Assembly: GCA_023250795.1 (NCBI GenBank)
Contig: JAHFAB010000124.1
Location: 1-6,139 of the forward strand
DNA length: 6,139 nt
Direction: 5' to 3'
Origin: Bacteriovoracaceae bacterium
Lineage (GTDB): Bacteria > Bdellovibrionota > UBA1018
The notes under the pieces are model-generated. The model saw only the letters and a program-made list of their open reading frames with translations. It searched no databases and was not told the DNA's origin. This document shows positions 1-5,542 of the stretch, piece by piece (within the stretch, counting starts at the first letter, position 1; every line of letters starts with the position of its first letter). Position numbers and translations under genes: made by a program.

Positions 1-39
1 CTAACTAATTGAAATAATTAAAAACACGTTTGTGTATTA

Positions 40-86
40 TGTGGATAACTCTGTGGATAACGTGTGGATAACTCTGTGGATAACTT
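40..86 (-). repeat. Tandem array of four DnaA boxes
   Basis: Four head-to-tail copies of TGTGGATAAC plus two variable bases, with unit lengths of 12, 11, 12 and 12 bp. Each unit holds a perfect DnaA box read on the minus strand. Spacing close to one helical turn would place all bound DnaA monomers on about the same face of the DNA, favouring cooperative filament formation. The repeats are seen directly; the cooperative binding is inference. Confidence 0.93.
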
Positions 87-131
87 TTTATTAACATTGT
101 TAAAACAGAGTTATCCACAGAGTTATCCACA
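63..131. repeat. 69-bp interrupted palindrome in oriC
   Basis: Positions 63-85 are the exact reverse complement of 109-131 (23 bp, no mismatch), so each arm carries two DnaA boxes. The 23-bp centre is AT-rich and holds a smaller palindrome (TTAAC at 91-95 against GTTAA at 99-103) with the same symmetry axis at position 97. It could form a cruciform or act as a symmetric DnaA assembly site. There is no T-run after either arm, so it does not look like a terminator. Confidence 0.9.
108..131 (+). repeat. Tandem pair of DnaA boxes, opposite orientation
   Basis: Two identical 12-bp units GAGTTATCCACA (108-119 and 120-131), each ending in a perfect TTATCCACA box on the plus strand. They mirror the inner half of the left array. 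Together the two arrays point away from each other around the AT-rich centre at about 86-108. Confidence 0.93.
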
Positions 132-176
132 GAAAAACAGGTATCTGATCAAAAAATTTTAGTCAGAATATTTTTA
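132..176. other. Candidate DNA unwinding element
   Basis: A 45-bp stretch between the right pair of DnaA boxes and the dnaA stop codon has only 10 G/C bases. It contains GATC at 147-150, an A6T4 tract at 151-160, and an imperfect AT-rich hairpin (TCTGA at 144-148 with TCAGA at 163-167). An AT-rich element beside DnaA boxes is where origin melting normally starts. The equally AT-rich 1-39 stretch on the other side is an alternative. I could not identify clear DnaA-trio repeats in either flank. Confidence 0.4.
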
Positions 177-1616
177 GAGGAGATTTTGGACGGATTCAAC
201 AGACTCACGGATTTCGGTCTCACCCTCAATGCCTCTTTCAATTTTTGTACAAGCATGAAGAATGGTGGAATGGTCTTTTCCCCCAAAGTAATGACCGATC
301 TCTTTGAAACCCATGCCGGTGTATTTTCGGATGAGGTACATGGCAATTTGTCTTGGCAAAGAAACATTACGACTTCTAGCGCTTGATTTGAGATCCAGAA
401 GTTTGATCTGAAAATGTTTTGCGACAGCTGATTGGATGGACTCAATAGTAAAGTGGGAACCCTCCTCAGGGATAGCAGTCTTTAGTTCATTTTTTGCCAT
501 CTCTAAAGAAATCTCAGCCCCAGAAAGAGAGGCTTGAGCTTGAAGACGAATCAGTAGACCCTCTAACTCTCGAACATTGCTTTTGACATAGGTCGCTATA
601 AAGGTTGCAACATCATCTGGAATATAAATGTCTTCTCGCTCTGCCTTGGCCTTTAGAATCGCAATGCGTGTCTCAATTTCAGGGGGTTGTATGTCAGCGA
701 TCAATCCCCACTCGAACCGAGTTCGTACGCGCTCTTCTAGATTTTCGATTTCCTTGGGCGGGCGATCACTGGAAACAACAATTTGTCTTTTTGTGCTGTG
801 AAGGGCGTTAAAAGTGTGAAAAAACTCTTCTTCAGATTTTTTCTTACCTGCGATGAATTGGATGTCATCAATGAGAATCATGTCAAAACTGTCTCTATAT
901 TTTTTTCTAAAGCTGGGCATTCTGTTGTGTTGGAGAGAATCAATCATTTCGTTGACAAAGCGCTCCGCTGAAACATACGCAACACGAGAGTCAGGGTTGT
1001 TTTTGATCAACTGATTTCCTATCGCATACAAGAGATGTGTTTTTCCAAGTCCTGGACTGCTGTAAATAAAAAGGGGATTGTATTGCTTTGCGGGCTGTTC
1101 GGCGACAGCGACGGCAGAAGCATGGGCAAATTGATTGCTCGCACCGACCACAAAATTTTCAAAAACATAACGGGGATCGACACTCGTTTCTTCCCAAAGG
1201 CGAGAAGTCTGTTGATGTCGAGAGGATGTGGCTTGAGTAATATGAACAGGCTCAAGGATCGGTGGTTCATCTGTCACGTCTTCTTGCTGAGTTAAATCCA
1301 ACGGATTTTCGCTCACCAAGAGCAAAACTTCACAGGGTGAACCCAAAACCTGTGAAAAAGCATTTTCCATAAGCTTTTTATAATGATCCTTTACCCATTG
1401 AGCTGAAAAATCGGTGGGTGTGTTGAAGTGGATCTTAATCCCCCCCTCTGAGGGGACAGATTTTACAAATTCTAGAGGCTGAATCCAAGTCGTTAGCTGT
1501 GTCGAAACGATGTACTGCTCCAACATCCGGTAGACGGATTGCCAGATTTCGGGCCATTGGGTTGTGTCGATACTTAATGTGGTTCTCATAAATGAACGAA
1601 TTTGACGAGATAACAT
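174..1616 (-). CDS. dnaA: Chromosomal replication initiator protein DnaA
   Basis: Cytoplasmic AAA+ ATPase that binds DnaA boxes, melts oriC and loads the replicative helicase; it often also regulates transcription. The 480-aa protein has the four-domain layout: domain I about 20-100 (with a family-like WIQPL), a variable linker about 105-145, the AAA+ domain about 146-385, and the DNA-binding domain about 385-480. Visible motifs are Walker A SSPGLGKT (186-193), Walker B LIDD (248-251), sensor I around 281-286 (VSSDRPP), the Arg-finger region RTRFEWGL (298-305, R300), sensor II NVRELEG (347-353), and the domain IV signature GKDHSTILHA (446-455). The usual first Gly of Walker A is Ser186. Length is normal for the family. 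The start is uncertain: ATG at 1616 and a second ATG nine codons in (1587-1589) both lack a clear Shine-Dalgarno. It is divergent from rpmH across 73 bp and transcribed towards the DnaA-box cluster. No convincing DnaA box lies in its own upstream spacer. Confidence 0.98.
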   Translation of the reverse strand: MLSRQIRSFMRTTLSIDTTQWPEIWQSVYRMLEQYIVSTQLTTWIQPLEFVKSVPSEGGIKIHFNTPTDFSAQWVKDHYKKLMENAFSQVLGSPCEVLLLVSENPLDLTQQEDVTDEPPILEPVHITQATSSRHQQTSRLWEETSVDPRYVFENFVVGASNQFAHASAVAVAEQPAKQYNPLFIYSSPGLGKTHLLYAIGNQLIKNNPDSRVAYVSAERFVNEMIDSLQHNRMPSFRKKYRDSFDMILIDDIQFIAGKKKSEEEFFHTFNALHSTKRQIVVSSDRPPKEIENLEERVRTRFEWGLIADIQPPEIETRIAILKAKAEREDIYIPDDVATFIATYVKSNVRELEGLLIRLQAQASLSGAEISLEMAKNELKTAIPEEGSHFTIESIQSAVAKHFQIKLLDLKSSARSRNVSLPRQIAMYLIRKYTGMGFKEIGHYFGGKDHSTILHACTKIERGIEGETEIRESVESVQNLL

Positions 1617-1628
1617 GAGCGCTTGTTC

Positions 1629-1655
1629 TTGACAACGGATCCTCGCTCCGATAAC
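1629..1655 (+). promoter_or_regulatory. Probable sigma70-type promoter of the rpmH operon
   Basis: A perfect -35 hexamer TTGACA lies at 1629-1634. The best -10 is GATAAC at 1650-1655 (4 of 6 matches) with a short 15-bp spacer; TAACTC at 1652-1657 has the ideal 17-bp spacer but a poorer match. Transcription would start near 1662, giving a leader of about 28 nt before rpmH. The dnaA promoter must lie in or near the same short spacer on the other strand, but I found no convincing pair of hexamers for it. Confidence 0.5.
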
Positions 1656-1672
1656 TCCTAAAAATAAATTGA

Positions 1673-1678
1673 GTGGAG
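1673..1678 (+). promoter_or_regulatory. Ribosome binding site of rpmH
   Basis: GTGGAG with a GGAG core at 1675-1678 lies 11 nt before the rpmH ATG. The spacing is slightly long but acceptable. Confidence 0.6.
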
Positions 1679-1689
1679 TATTCTGATAT

Positions 1690-1839
1690 ATGAAAAGGAC
1701 TTTTCAACCCAGTAGGACGAAGCGGCGCAGAAGACATGGTTTTCGTGCGCGTATGAAGACGAAAAATGGTCGTAAGACCCTGAAGAGGCGTCGAGCGAGA
1801 GGCCGAAAGAGGCTTGTGGTCAAGGTTCCAGGCAAATAA
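1690..1839 (+). CDS. rpmH: 50S ribosomal protein L34
   Basis: Small, very basic protein of the large ribosomal subunit, 49 aa. The reading frame runs from ATG at 1690-1692 to TAA at 1837-1839. It starts with the family hallmark MKRTFQPS and continues with HGFRARM (residues 16-22), NGRKTL (26-31) and an Arg/Lys-rich tail, which together identify L34 unambiguously. Length is within the usual 44-51 aa. It is the first gene of the rightward operon, follows a candidate promoter and GGAG site, and overlaps or closely precedes rnpA, its near-universal partner. Confidence 0.97.
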   Translation: MKRTFQPSRTKRRRRHGFRARMKTKNGRKTLKRRRARGRKRLVVKVPGK

Positions 1840-2218
1840 CCTTCCTTTGAAGAAATCTGCGAGCGATCTTAGTTCAAAGGCACTGAGCACAGAGAGACGG
1901 CTTCACCATCCCAGGGAGTTTAGGAAGTTTTTTGGGAAAAACGAGGTCTTTGGCCTGTCTGAGTGCGTTGTATATAGGATACCCAATCAACTAGGTCACT
2001 TTCGCCTTGGGATTACGCTGAAAGCAAGGGGGACCTCGATCGAGAGAAACCGGGTAAAAAGGAGAATACGCGAGGCTTTTAGGAATCTTAGCGCATTTCT
2101 GGGTGGATTTGATTATAACGTGGTGATCCCGGCGGGAAAAAAAATGGCACATCCTTTTCATTTAAAACTAATGACTTCACTTGAAAAAGAATTGAGAGAG
2201 GTCGTAATAAAAAAATGA
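1814..2218 (+). CDS. rnpA: Ribonuclease P protein component
   Basis: Protein subunit of RNase P; it binds the catalytic RNA and helps cleave 5' leaders from pre-tRNAs in the cytoplasm. Numbered from TTG 1814 (134 aa), the signature block is [14 protein letters not shown] at 77-90, containing the RNR motif (78-80). It is preceded by GHFRLGITL (61-69), which matches the family's conserved central strand, and followed by a typical VVIPAGKK (103-110). The start is uncertain. TTG 1814 lies inside rpmH (26-bp overlap) with GAGAGG 11 nt upstream. TTG 1847 gives 123 aa, closer to the common length, and begins 7 nt after the rpmH stop, but has no good Shine-Dalgarno. No ATG or GTG is available before the conserved core. 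The stop overlaps the yidD start as ATGA. Confidence 0.94.
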   Translation: MWSRFQANNLPLKKSASDLSSKALSTERRLHHPREFRKFFGKNEVFGLSECVVYRIPNQLGHFRLGITLKARGTSIERNRVKRRIREAFRNLSAFLGGFDYNVVIPAGKKMAHPFHLKLMTSLEKELREVVIKK

Positions 2219-2469
2219 TCCGGCTTTTCTTTTCTATTTATCACAAAGTATTTTCCCCATTTTTTCATGCCCTTTCTTTGTTCTTTGTCGGACCAGGCCA
2301 AGGGTGCCGCTTTTACCCGACCTGTGGACACTACGGAGAAGAAGCGTTTGAAAAGCATGGCATATGTAGAGGACTCTATTTGACTTTGATTAGGCTCTCT
2401 CGTTGTCATCCGTGGGGAAAAAAGGGTGTCGATTGGGTGCCTGAAAACGCAAAACCACAGAAAAGGTGA
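2215..2469 (+). CDS. yidD: Membrane protein insertion efficiency factor YidD
   Basis: Small membrane-associated protein, 84 aa, thought to assist YidC/Sec-dependent insertion of inner-membrane proteins. It shows the family pattern: an amphipathic/hydrophobic N-terminus (about residues 3-25), the core CRFYPTC (31-37) followed by GHYGEEAFEKHG, then LIRLSRCHPW (58-67). The conserved cysteines C31, C37 and C64 are present, and C51 is an extra one. Length is normal. ATG 2215 overlaps the rnpA stop by 4 nt (ATGA), suggesting translational coupling. The gene ends just before yidC, and rnpA-yidD-yidC is the ancestral order in many bacteria. Confidence 0.96.
   Translation: MIRLFFSIYHKVFSPFFHALSLFFVGPGQGCRFYPTCGHYGEEAFEKHGICRGLYLTLIRLSRCHPWGKKGVDWVPENAKPQKR
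2464..2469 (+). promoter_or_regulatory. Ribosome binding site deciding the yidC start
   Basis: AGGTGA sits 5 nt before ATG 2475 and overlaps the yidD stop codon. It favours ATG 2475 over the in-frame GTG at 2466, which lies inside this site and has no comparable sequence upstream. Confidence 0.6.
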
Positions 2470-2474
2470 ATAAT

Positions 2475-4106
2475 ATGGATCGTCGAACTTTTTTAGCGAT
2501 TAGCCTTTGTTTTTTAATCTTTTTAGTTTGGCAAAAAATTTTCATAGAGCCGAGAATGCCTGTAAACGGCACTGCACTTGTGACCGCTGAACCCAAAAAA
2601 GCAGAACCAGCACCACTGTTACAAGCGGCCAGTACTACTGCGGTTCCCATTCAAGAAAATAGACACAAGGGCGAAGTAAAAAAATTGGAACTCCACAACG
2701 GAACCCTCATTTTTAATGAAGGAAACAGTGTTGTTTCTAACTGGGTACTTAAAAACTATCATGCGGGACTCAGTTCGAATTCCAATATAAACGAAACTAC
2801 TCTGATGGATCTTCAGACAATGACTATTGGCGCATCCAAGGGCGGGGATCTGGGAGAGGGACGGCTCGCGTTTGATAGCCCTGAGTTTGCCTACTTAGAA
2901 AAGGTGGAGGGAAGGCTGTCTTCTGGACCAGGAGGCTCAGTTCGCTGGGACTACGAAGATGTAAATGTAAAGATCAATCGCGAAATGATTCCTGTGGAAG
3001 GACAGACTTATTTTCAAGCGCGATATCAAGCTGAGATCAAGCCGGGCTATACTGGGACACAACCGCACTATGCATTTATTTCGCTCGTTCATCAAACCCC
3101 AGAAAAAGATCCAGAAAACCCAGATAGGCAATTGGTTTATTGGACCAATAAGGAGATTTCTCGTGTTGTTTTAGAAAAAGATGTGAAGCTTCAGGAAATT
3201 CCTACCGCAGTAAAATGGGTGGGATTTACCAGCCGATATTTCTTAATGGCGCTGATTTCAGACGAAAAAGAGGAAGCTCTTTTACCAAGAGGTCTTGTTC
3301 AGCCGCTAGAGAGCCGACAGGGGAGGATGAGTCTTGTTTATCCCATAAAAGACAGACATTTTTCCGCACCTTTGCGGGTTTATTTTGGTCCCAAGGAAAT
3401 CGAAATGTTGAGGGGCGTAGAGCCCACGTTAGATCACACGGTGGATCTGGGGTGGTTTACGATTTTTGCGTATCCCCTGCTGCGGATTATGCAATGGTTT
3501 TATAGTATTTTTCATAACTATGGGGTTTCTATTATTTTGCTCACACTGCTCGTGCGCATTGTGACCTATCCGCTTACGTATAAAAGCATGAAGAGCATGA
3601 AAGAAATGGCTAAACTTCAGCCACAACTTCAAAAAATCAAAGAAAAATATAAAGACGACAAAGAGGCTCTCAATCGAGAAATGCTGACTATGATGAAGAG
3701 CCACGGATACAATCCGATGGCAGGGTGTCTTCCGATTTTGATTCAGATGCCGATCTTTTTTGCTCTTTACCGAGTACTTTATAGTTCAATAGAGCTTTAT
3801 CAGGCGCCGTTTGTTTTTTGGATTCACGATCTTTCGGCTAAAGACCCCTATTACGTGACACCTATTATCCTGACGATTACAATGTTTGTTCAGCAAAAAC
3901 TGACTCCCAACACAGCGGCAGACCCTGCTCAAGCAAAGATGATGCAGTTCATGCCTGTAATGTTCGGGGTGTTTATGTTGGCCCTTCCCTCTGGACTGAC
4001 TCTCTATATGTTTGTCAATGCACTAGGAGGAATATTTCAGCAAACAGTGTTAAATAAAAAGTTCTCTTCCCCCCATGCCCAAGCCACAGCCATCCGGGTC
4101 AGGTAA
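2475..4106 (+). CDS. yidC: Membrane protein insertase YidC, Gram-negative long form
   Basis: Inner-membrane insertase (Oxa1/YidC/Alb3 family) that inserts proteins alone or with SecYEG. From ATG 2475 it has 543 aa. The N-terminal segment MDRRTFLAIS plus hydrophobic stretch (about 1-20) forms TM1. An Ala/Pro/Lys-rich linker and the periplasmic P1 domain extend to about 320. The conserved core follows: TM2 with the hydrophilic-groove Arg in LLVRIVTYPL (R361), a charged cytoplasmic coiled hairpin (about 370-400, KLQPQLQKIKEKYKDD), the family signature NPMAGCLPILIQMPIFFALY (413-432), then further TMs at about 460-472 and 490-525. The C-tail is short and basic. An in-frame GTG at 2466 would add three residues and overlap yidD as GTGA; ATG is preferred for its ribosome site and its resemblance to known YidC starts. 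The last 32 nt overlap mnmE. Confidence 0.98.
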   Translation: MDRRTFLAISLCFLIFLVWQKIFIEPRMPVNGTALVTAEPKKAEPAPLLQAASTTAVPIQENRHKGEVKKLELHNGTLIFNEGNSVVSNWVLKNYHAGLSSNSNINETTLMDLQTMTIGASKGGDLGEGRLAFDSPEFAYLEKVEGRLSSGPGGSVRWDYEDVNVKINREMIPVEGQTYFQARYQAEIKPGYTGTQPHYAFISLVHQTPEKDPENPDRQLVYWTNKEISRVVLEKDVKLQEIPTAVKWVGFTSRYFLMALISDEKEEALLPRGLVQPLESRQGRMSLVYPIKDRHFSAPLRVYFGPKEIEMLRGVEPTLDHTVDLGWFTIFAYPLLRIMQWFYSIFHNYGVSIILLTLLVRIVTYPLTYKSMKSMKEMAKLQPQLQKIKEKYKDDKEALNREMLTMMKSHGYNPMAGCLPILIQMPIFFALYRVLYSSIELYQAPFVFWIHDLSAKDPYYVTPIILTITMFVQQKLTPNTAADPAQAKMMQFMPVMFGVFMLALPSGLTLYMFVNALGGIFQQTVLNKKFSSPHAQATAIRVR

Positions 4107-5526
4107 TCGTTCGGGCCAGCAATTAGCAGGGTATCTTTCTCAAGATACGATTTGTGCTTTGGCCACGGCAATGGGAGGTCCGGTTGTTATTTTGCGCGTG
4201 AGCGGCCCAGACTCCGAAAATGTTCTTGAAAAAACTTGTTTATTAAAAAAAATGGATTTGGCTGGGGCCAGAAAATTAGTTTTAAGAAAAATATTAGATT
4301 TTGAGGGAAAACTTTTAGATGAAGGATTGGTTTCTTATTTTTTAGGACCGGAGAGTTTGACCGGGGAAGATTGCATAGAGTTCCATTTGCACGGAAGTAT
4401 AGCTGTTGTGACGGACTTGGTGCGAACATTGGCCAAGCTTGGGGTTAGACAGGCATTGCCTGGTGAGTTTAGTTTTAGAGCCGTTCGAAATGGGAAGGTT
4501 TCTATTACTCAAGCGGAGGCGGTGTCTGATTTAATTAGCTCTTCGAATAGGCAAGCATCAGAACTGGCTTTAGAAAAAATGCAAGGAGCACAAAACAGGG
4601 GCCTGATGGCGCTTTCTGAGGAGCTCAAACAGGCGATTGTTCTAGGAGAGCTTGGGATTGATTTTTCAGATCAGGATATAGATGAGGTCTCGGTCGTAGC
4701 TCTAAGAAAAAAACTAAAAGACCTTGCTGGAAAGTTAGAAAGGCTTTGTGCAGGATATGATCGTGGGTCAAAACTTCAGAATGGAGTTGTTGTTGCGTTT
4801 GTTGGGCTTCCTAACGCAGGGAAATCGAGTTTTTTTAATGCACTTTTGGGGGAGGAGCGGGCCATCGTTTCCGAGTTTCCCGGAACAACCCGTGATGTGA
4901 TTCGAGAAAGACTGACGCTTCAGGGAACAAAGAGCTCTGTCACTCTCATTCTCCACGACACGGCGGGCCTTCGTGAGGGGGTAGACCCGGTTGAAAAAAC
5001 TGGGGTTCAAAGAACGCGTGAAATAGGAAAAGAAGCCGATCTTCTCTTATTGATTTTAGATGCAACGGGCGATGCGGAGCCCCTTTTGAGGGAGTGGAAA
5101 AAAACTGGAGTGAAGGGTGAAAAAACACTGGGCATTTTGACAAAATGTGATTTGATATCTGACACAAGGAAAAAAGAATGGAGAAAGAAACTGCAGCTTG
5201 AATTTGAAAACACAGATATAAAAGATTGGGCAGAGACATCCTCGGTTACGGGCGTAGGGGTTCATGAGGCAGGGCGAAAAATTGTTGAATATTGTGAAAA
5301 ACAAGTCTTTCGTGAGCCAGGTGAAATTTTGTTAACCCGGTTTGAACAGCTGCAGGCGATTGAAAGATGTTTAGAGCACATCAAGCGAGCAGAAAGCGTA
5401 GAAGTACAGGAGCTTTTTGTGGCGGATTTGAGACAGGCACTGGGGGCGCTTGATCCTTTGATTGGGCGGGTGCTTCCCGAGGATATTTTGGGGAGAATTT
5501 TTTCGCAATTTTGTATTGGAAAATAA
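4075..5526 (+). CDS. mnmE: tRNA uridine-5-carboxymethylaminomethyl modification GTPase MnmE
   Basis: GTPase that with MnmG adds the (carboxymethyl)aminomethyl group to wobble U34 of certain tRNAs, using a folate one-carbon donor. The 483-aa protein shows an N-terminal folate-binding domain (about 23-140; TGEDCIEFHLHG at 96-107, GEFSFRAVRNGK at 130-141), a helical domain, and an inserted G domain: G1 GLPNAGKSS (244-252), G2 GTTRD (270-274), G3 DTAG (295-298) followed by the catalytic-type Glu301, and G4 TKCD (356-359, usually NKxD). It ends in the diagnostic CIGK (480-483). The normally PPGRGGVG-like loop after ALAT reads AMGGPVV (32-38). ATG 4075 is the only usable start before the conserved DTI at 24-26. 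It lies 32 nt inside yidC and lacks a clear Shine-Dalgarno, so coupling to yidC translation is likely. Confidence 0.97.
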   Translation: MPKPQPSGSGNRSGQQLAGYLSQDTICALATAMGGPVVILRVSGPDSENVLEKTCLLKKMDLAGARKLVLRKILDFEGKLLDEGLVSYFLGPESLTGEDCIEFHLHGSIAVVTDLVRTLAKLGVRQALPGEFSFRAVRNGKVSITQAEAVSDLISSSNRQASELALEKMQGAQNRGLMALSEELKQAIVLGELGIDFSDQDIDEVSVVALRKKLKDLAGKLERLCAGYDRGSKLQNGVVVAFVGLPNAGKSSFFNALLGEERAIVSEFPGTTRDVIRERLTLQGTKSSVTLILHDTAGLREGVDPVEKTGVQRTREIGKEADLLLLILDATGDAEPLLREWKKTGVKGEKTLGILTKCDLISDTRKKEWRKKLQLEFENTDIKDWAETSSVTGVGVHEAGRKIVEYCEKQVFREPGEILLTRFEQLQAIERCLEHIKRAESVEVQELFVADLRQALGALDPLIGRVLPEDILGRIFSQFCIGK

Positions 5527-5530
5527 CTTT

Positions 5531-5536
5531 GAGGAG
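5531..5536 (+). promoter_or_regulatory. Strong ribosome binding site of the hbd-like gene
   Basis: GAGGAG within a purine-rich run lies 6 nt before ATG 5543 and entirely in the 16-nt spacer after mnmE. It is the best Shine-Dalgarno in the window, suggesting this gene is translated independently of mnmE even if it is on the same mRNA. Confidence 0.8.
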
Positions 5537-5542
5537 AGGATT

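Larger units (their letters stand above)
1..173. other. oriC: Putative chromosomal replication origin (oriC) region
   Basis: Non-coding AT-rich segment next to the 3' end of dnaA. Six perfect copies of the DnaA box TTATCCACA are seen: minus strand at 40-48, 52-60, 63-71 and 75-83, plus strand at 111-119 and 123-131. Two weaker 7-of-9 matches lie at 31-39 (minus) and 88-96 (plus). Both flanks are AT-rich: about 79% A+T in 1-39 and about 78% in 132-176. A box cluster beside dnaA is the standard signature of bacterial oriC, and the dnaA-dnaN spacer is a common site. The left end may be cut by the window edge, since the next gene (expected dnaN) is not seen. Origin function is inferred from box density and context. 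Confidence 0.9.

Noticed and set aside
1..39. DnaA-trio repeats beside the leftmost DnaA box
   Set aside because: TAA/AAT-like triplets occur, but they are not in a continuous phased run and are expected by chance in about 79% A+T DNA.
40..131. CRISPR-like or iteron array
   Set aside because: Units are 11-12 bp with a DnaA-box core and no spacers, next to dnaA on an apparent chromosome; a DnaA-box origin explains them.
143..168. AT-rich hairpin just after the dnaA stop as a rho-independent terminator
   Set aside because: The outer stem is only 5-6 bp with a mismatch, the core is A/T, and no T-run follows on the minus strand. It fits an unwinding element better.
1019..1295. Open frames on both strands inside dnaA
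   Set aside because: They are shadows of the AAA+ coding region, without ribosome sites or recognisable motifs.
1435..1890. Minus-strand 151-aa open frame across the dnaA start, the spacer and rpmH
   Set aside because: It is antisense to rpmH and overlaps the well-supported dnaA N-terminus in another frame, with no family resemblance.
4946..5304. Several Phe/Ser/Cys-rich minus-strand frames opposite mnmE
   Set aside because: Their composition is what the complement of Lys/Glu-rich coding sequence gives; they are out-of-frame shadows of the MnmE G domain.
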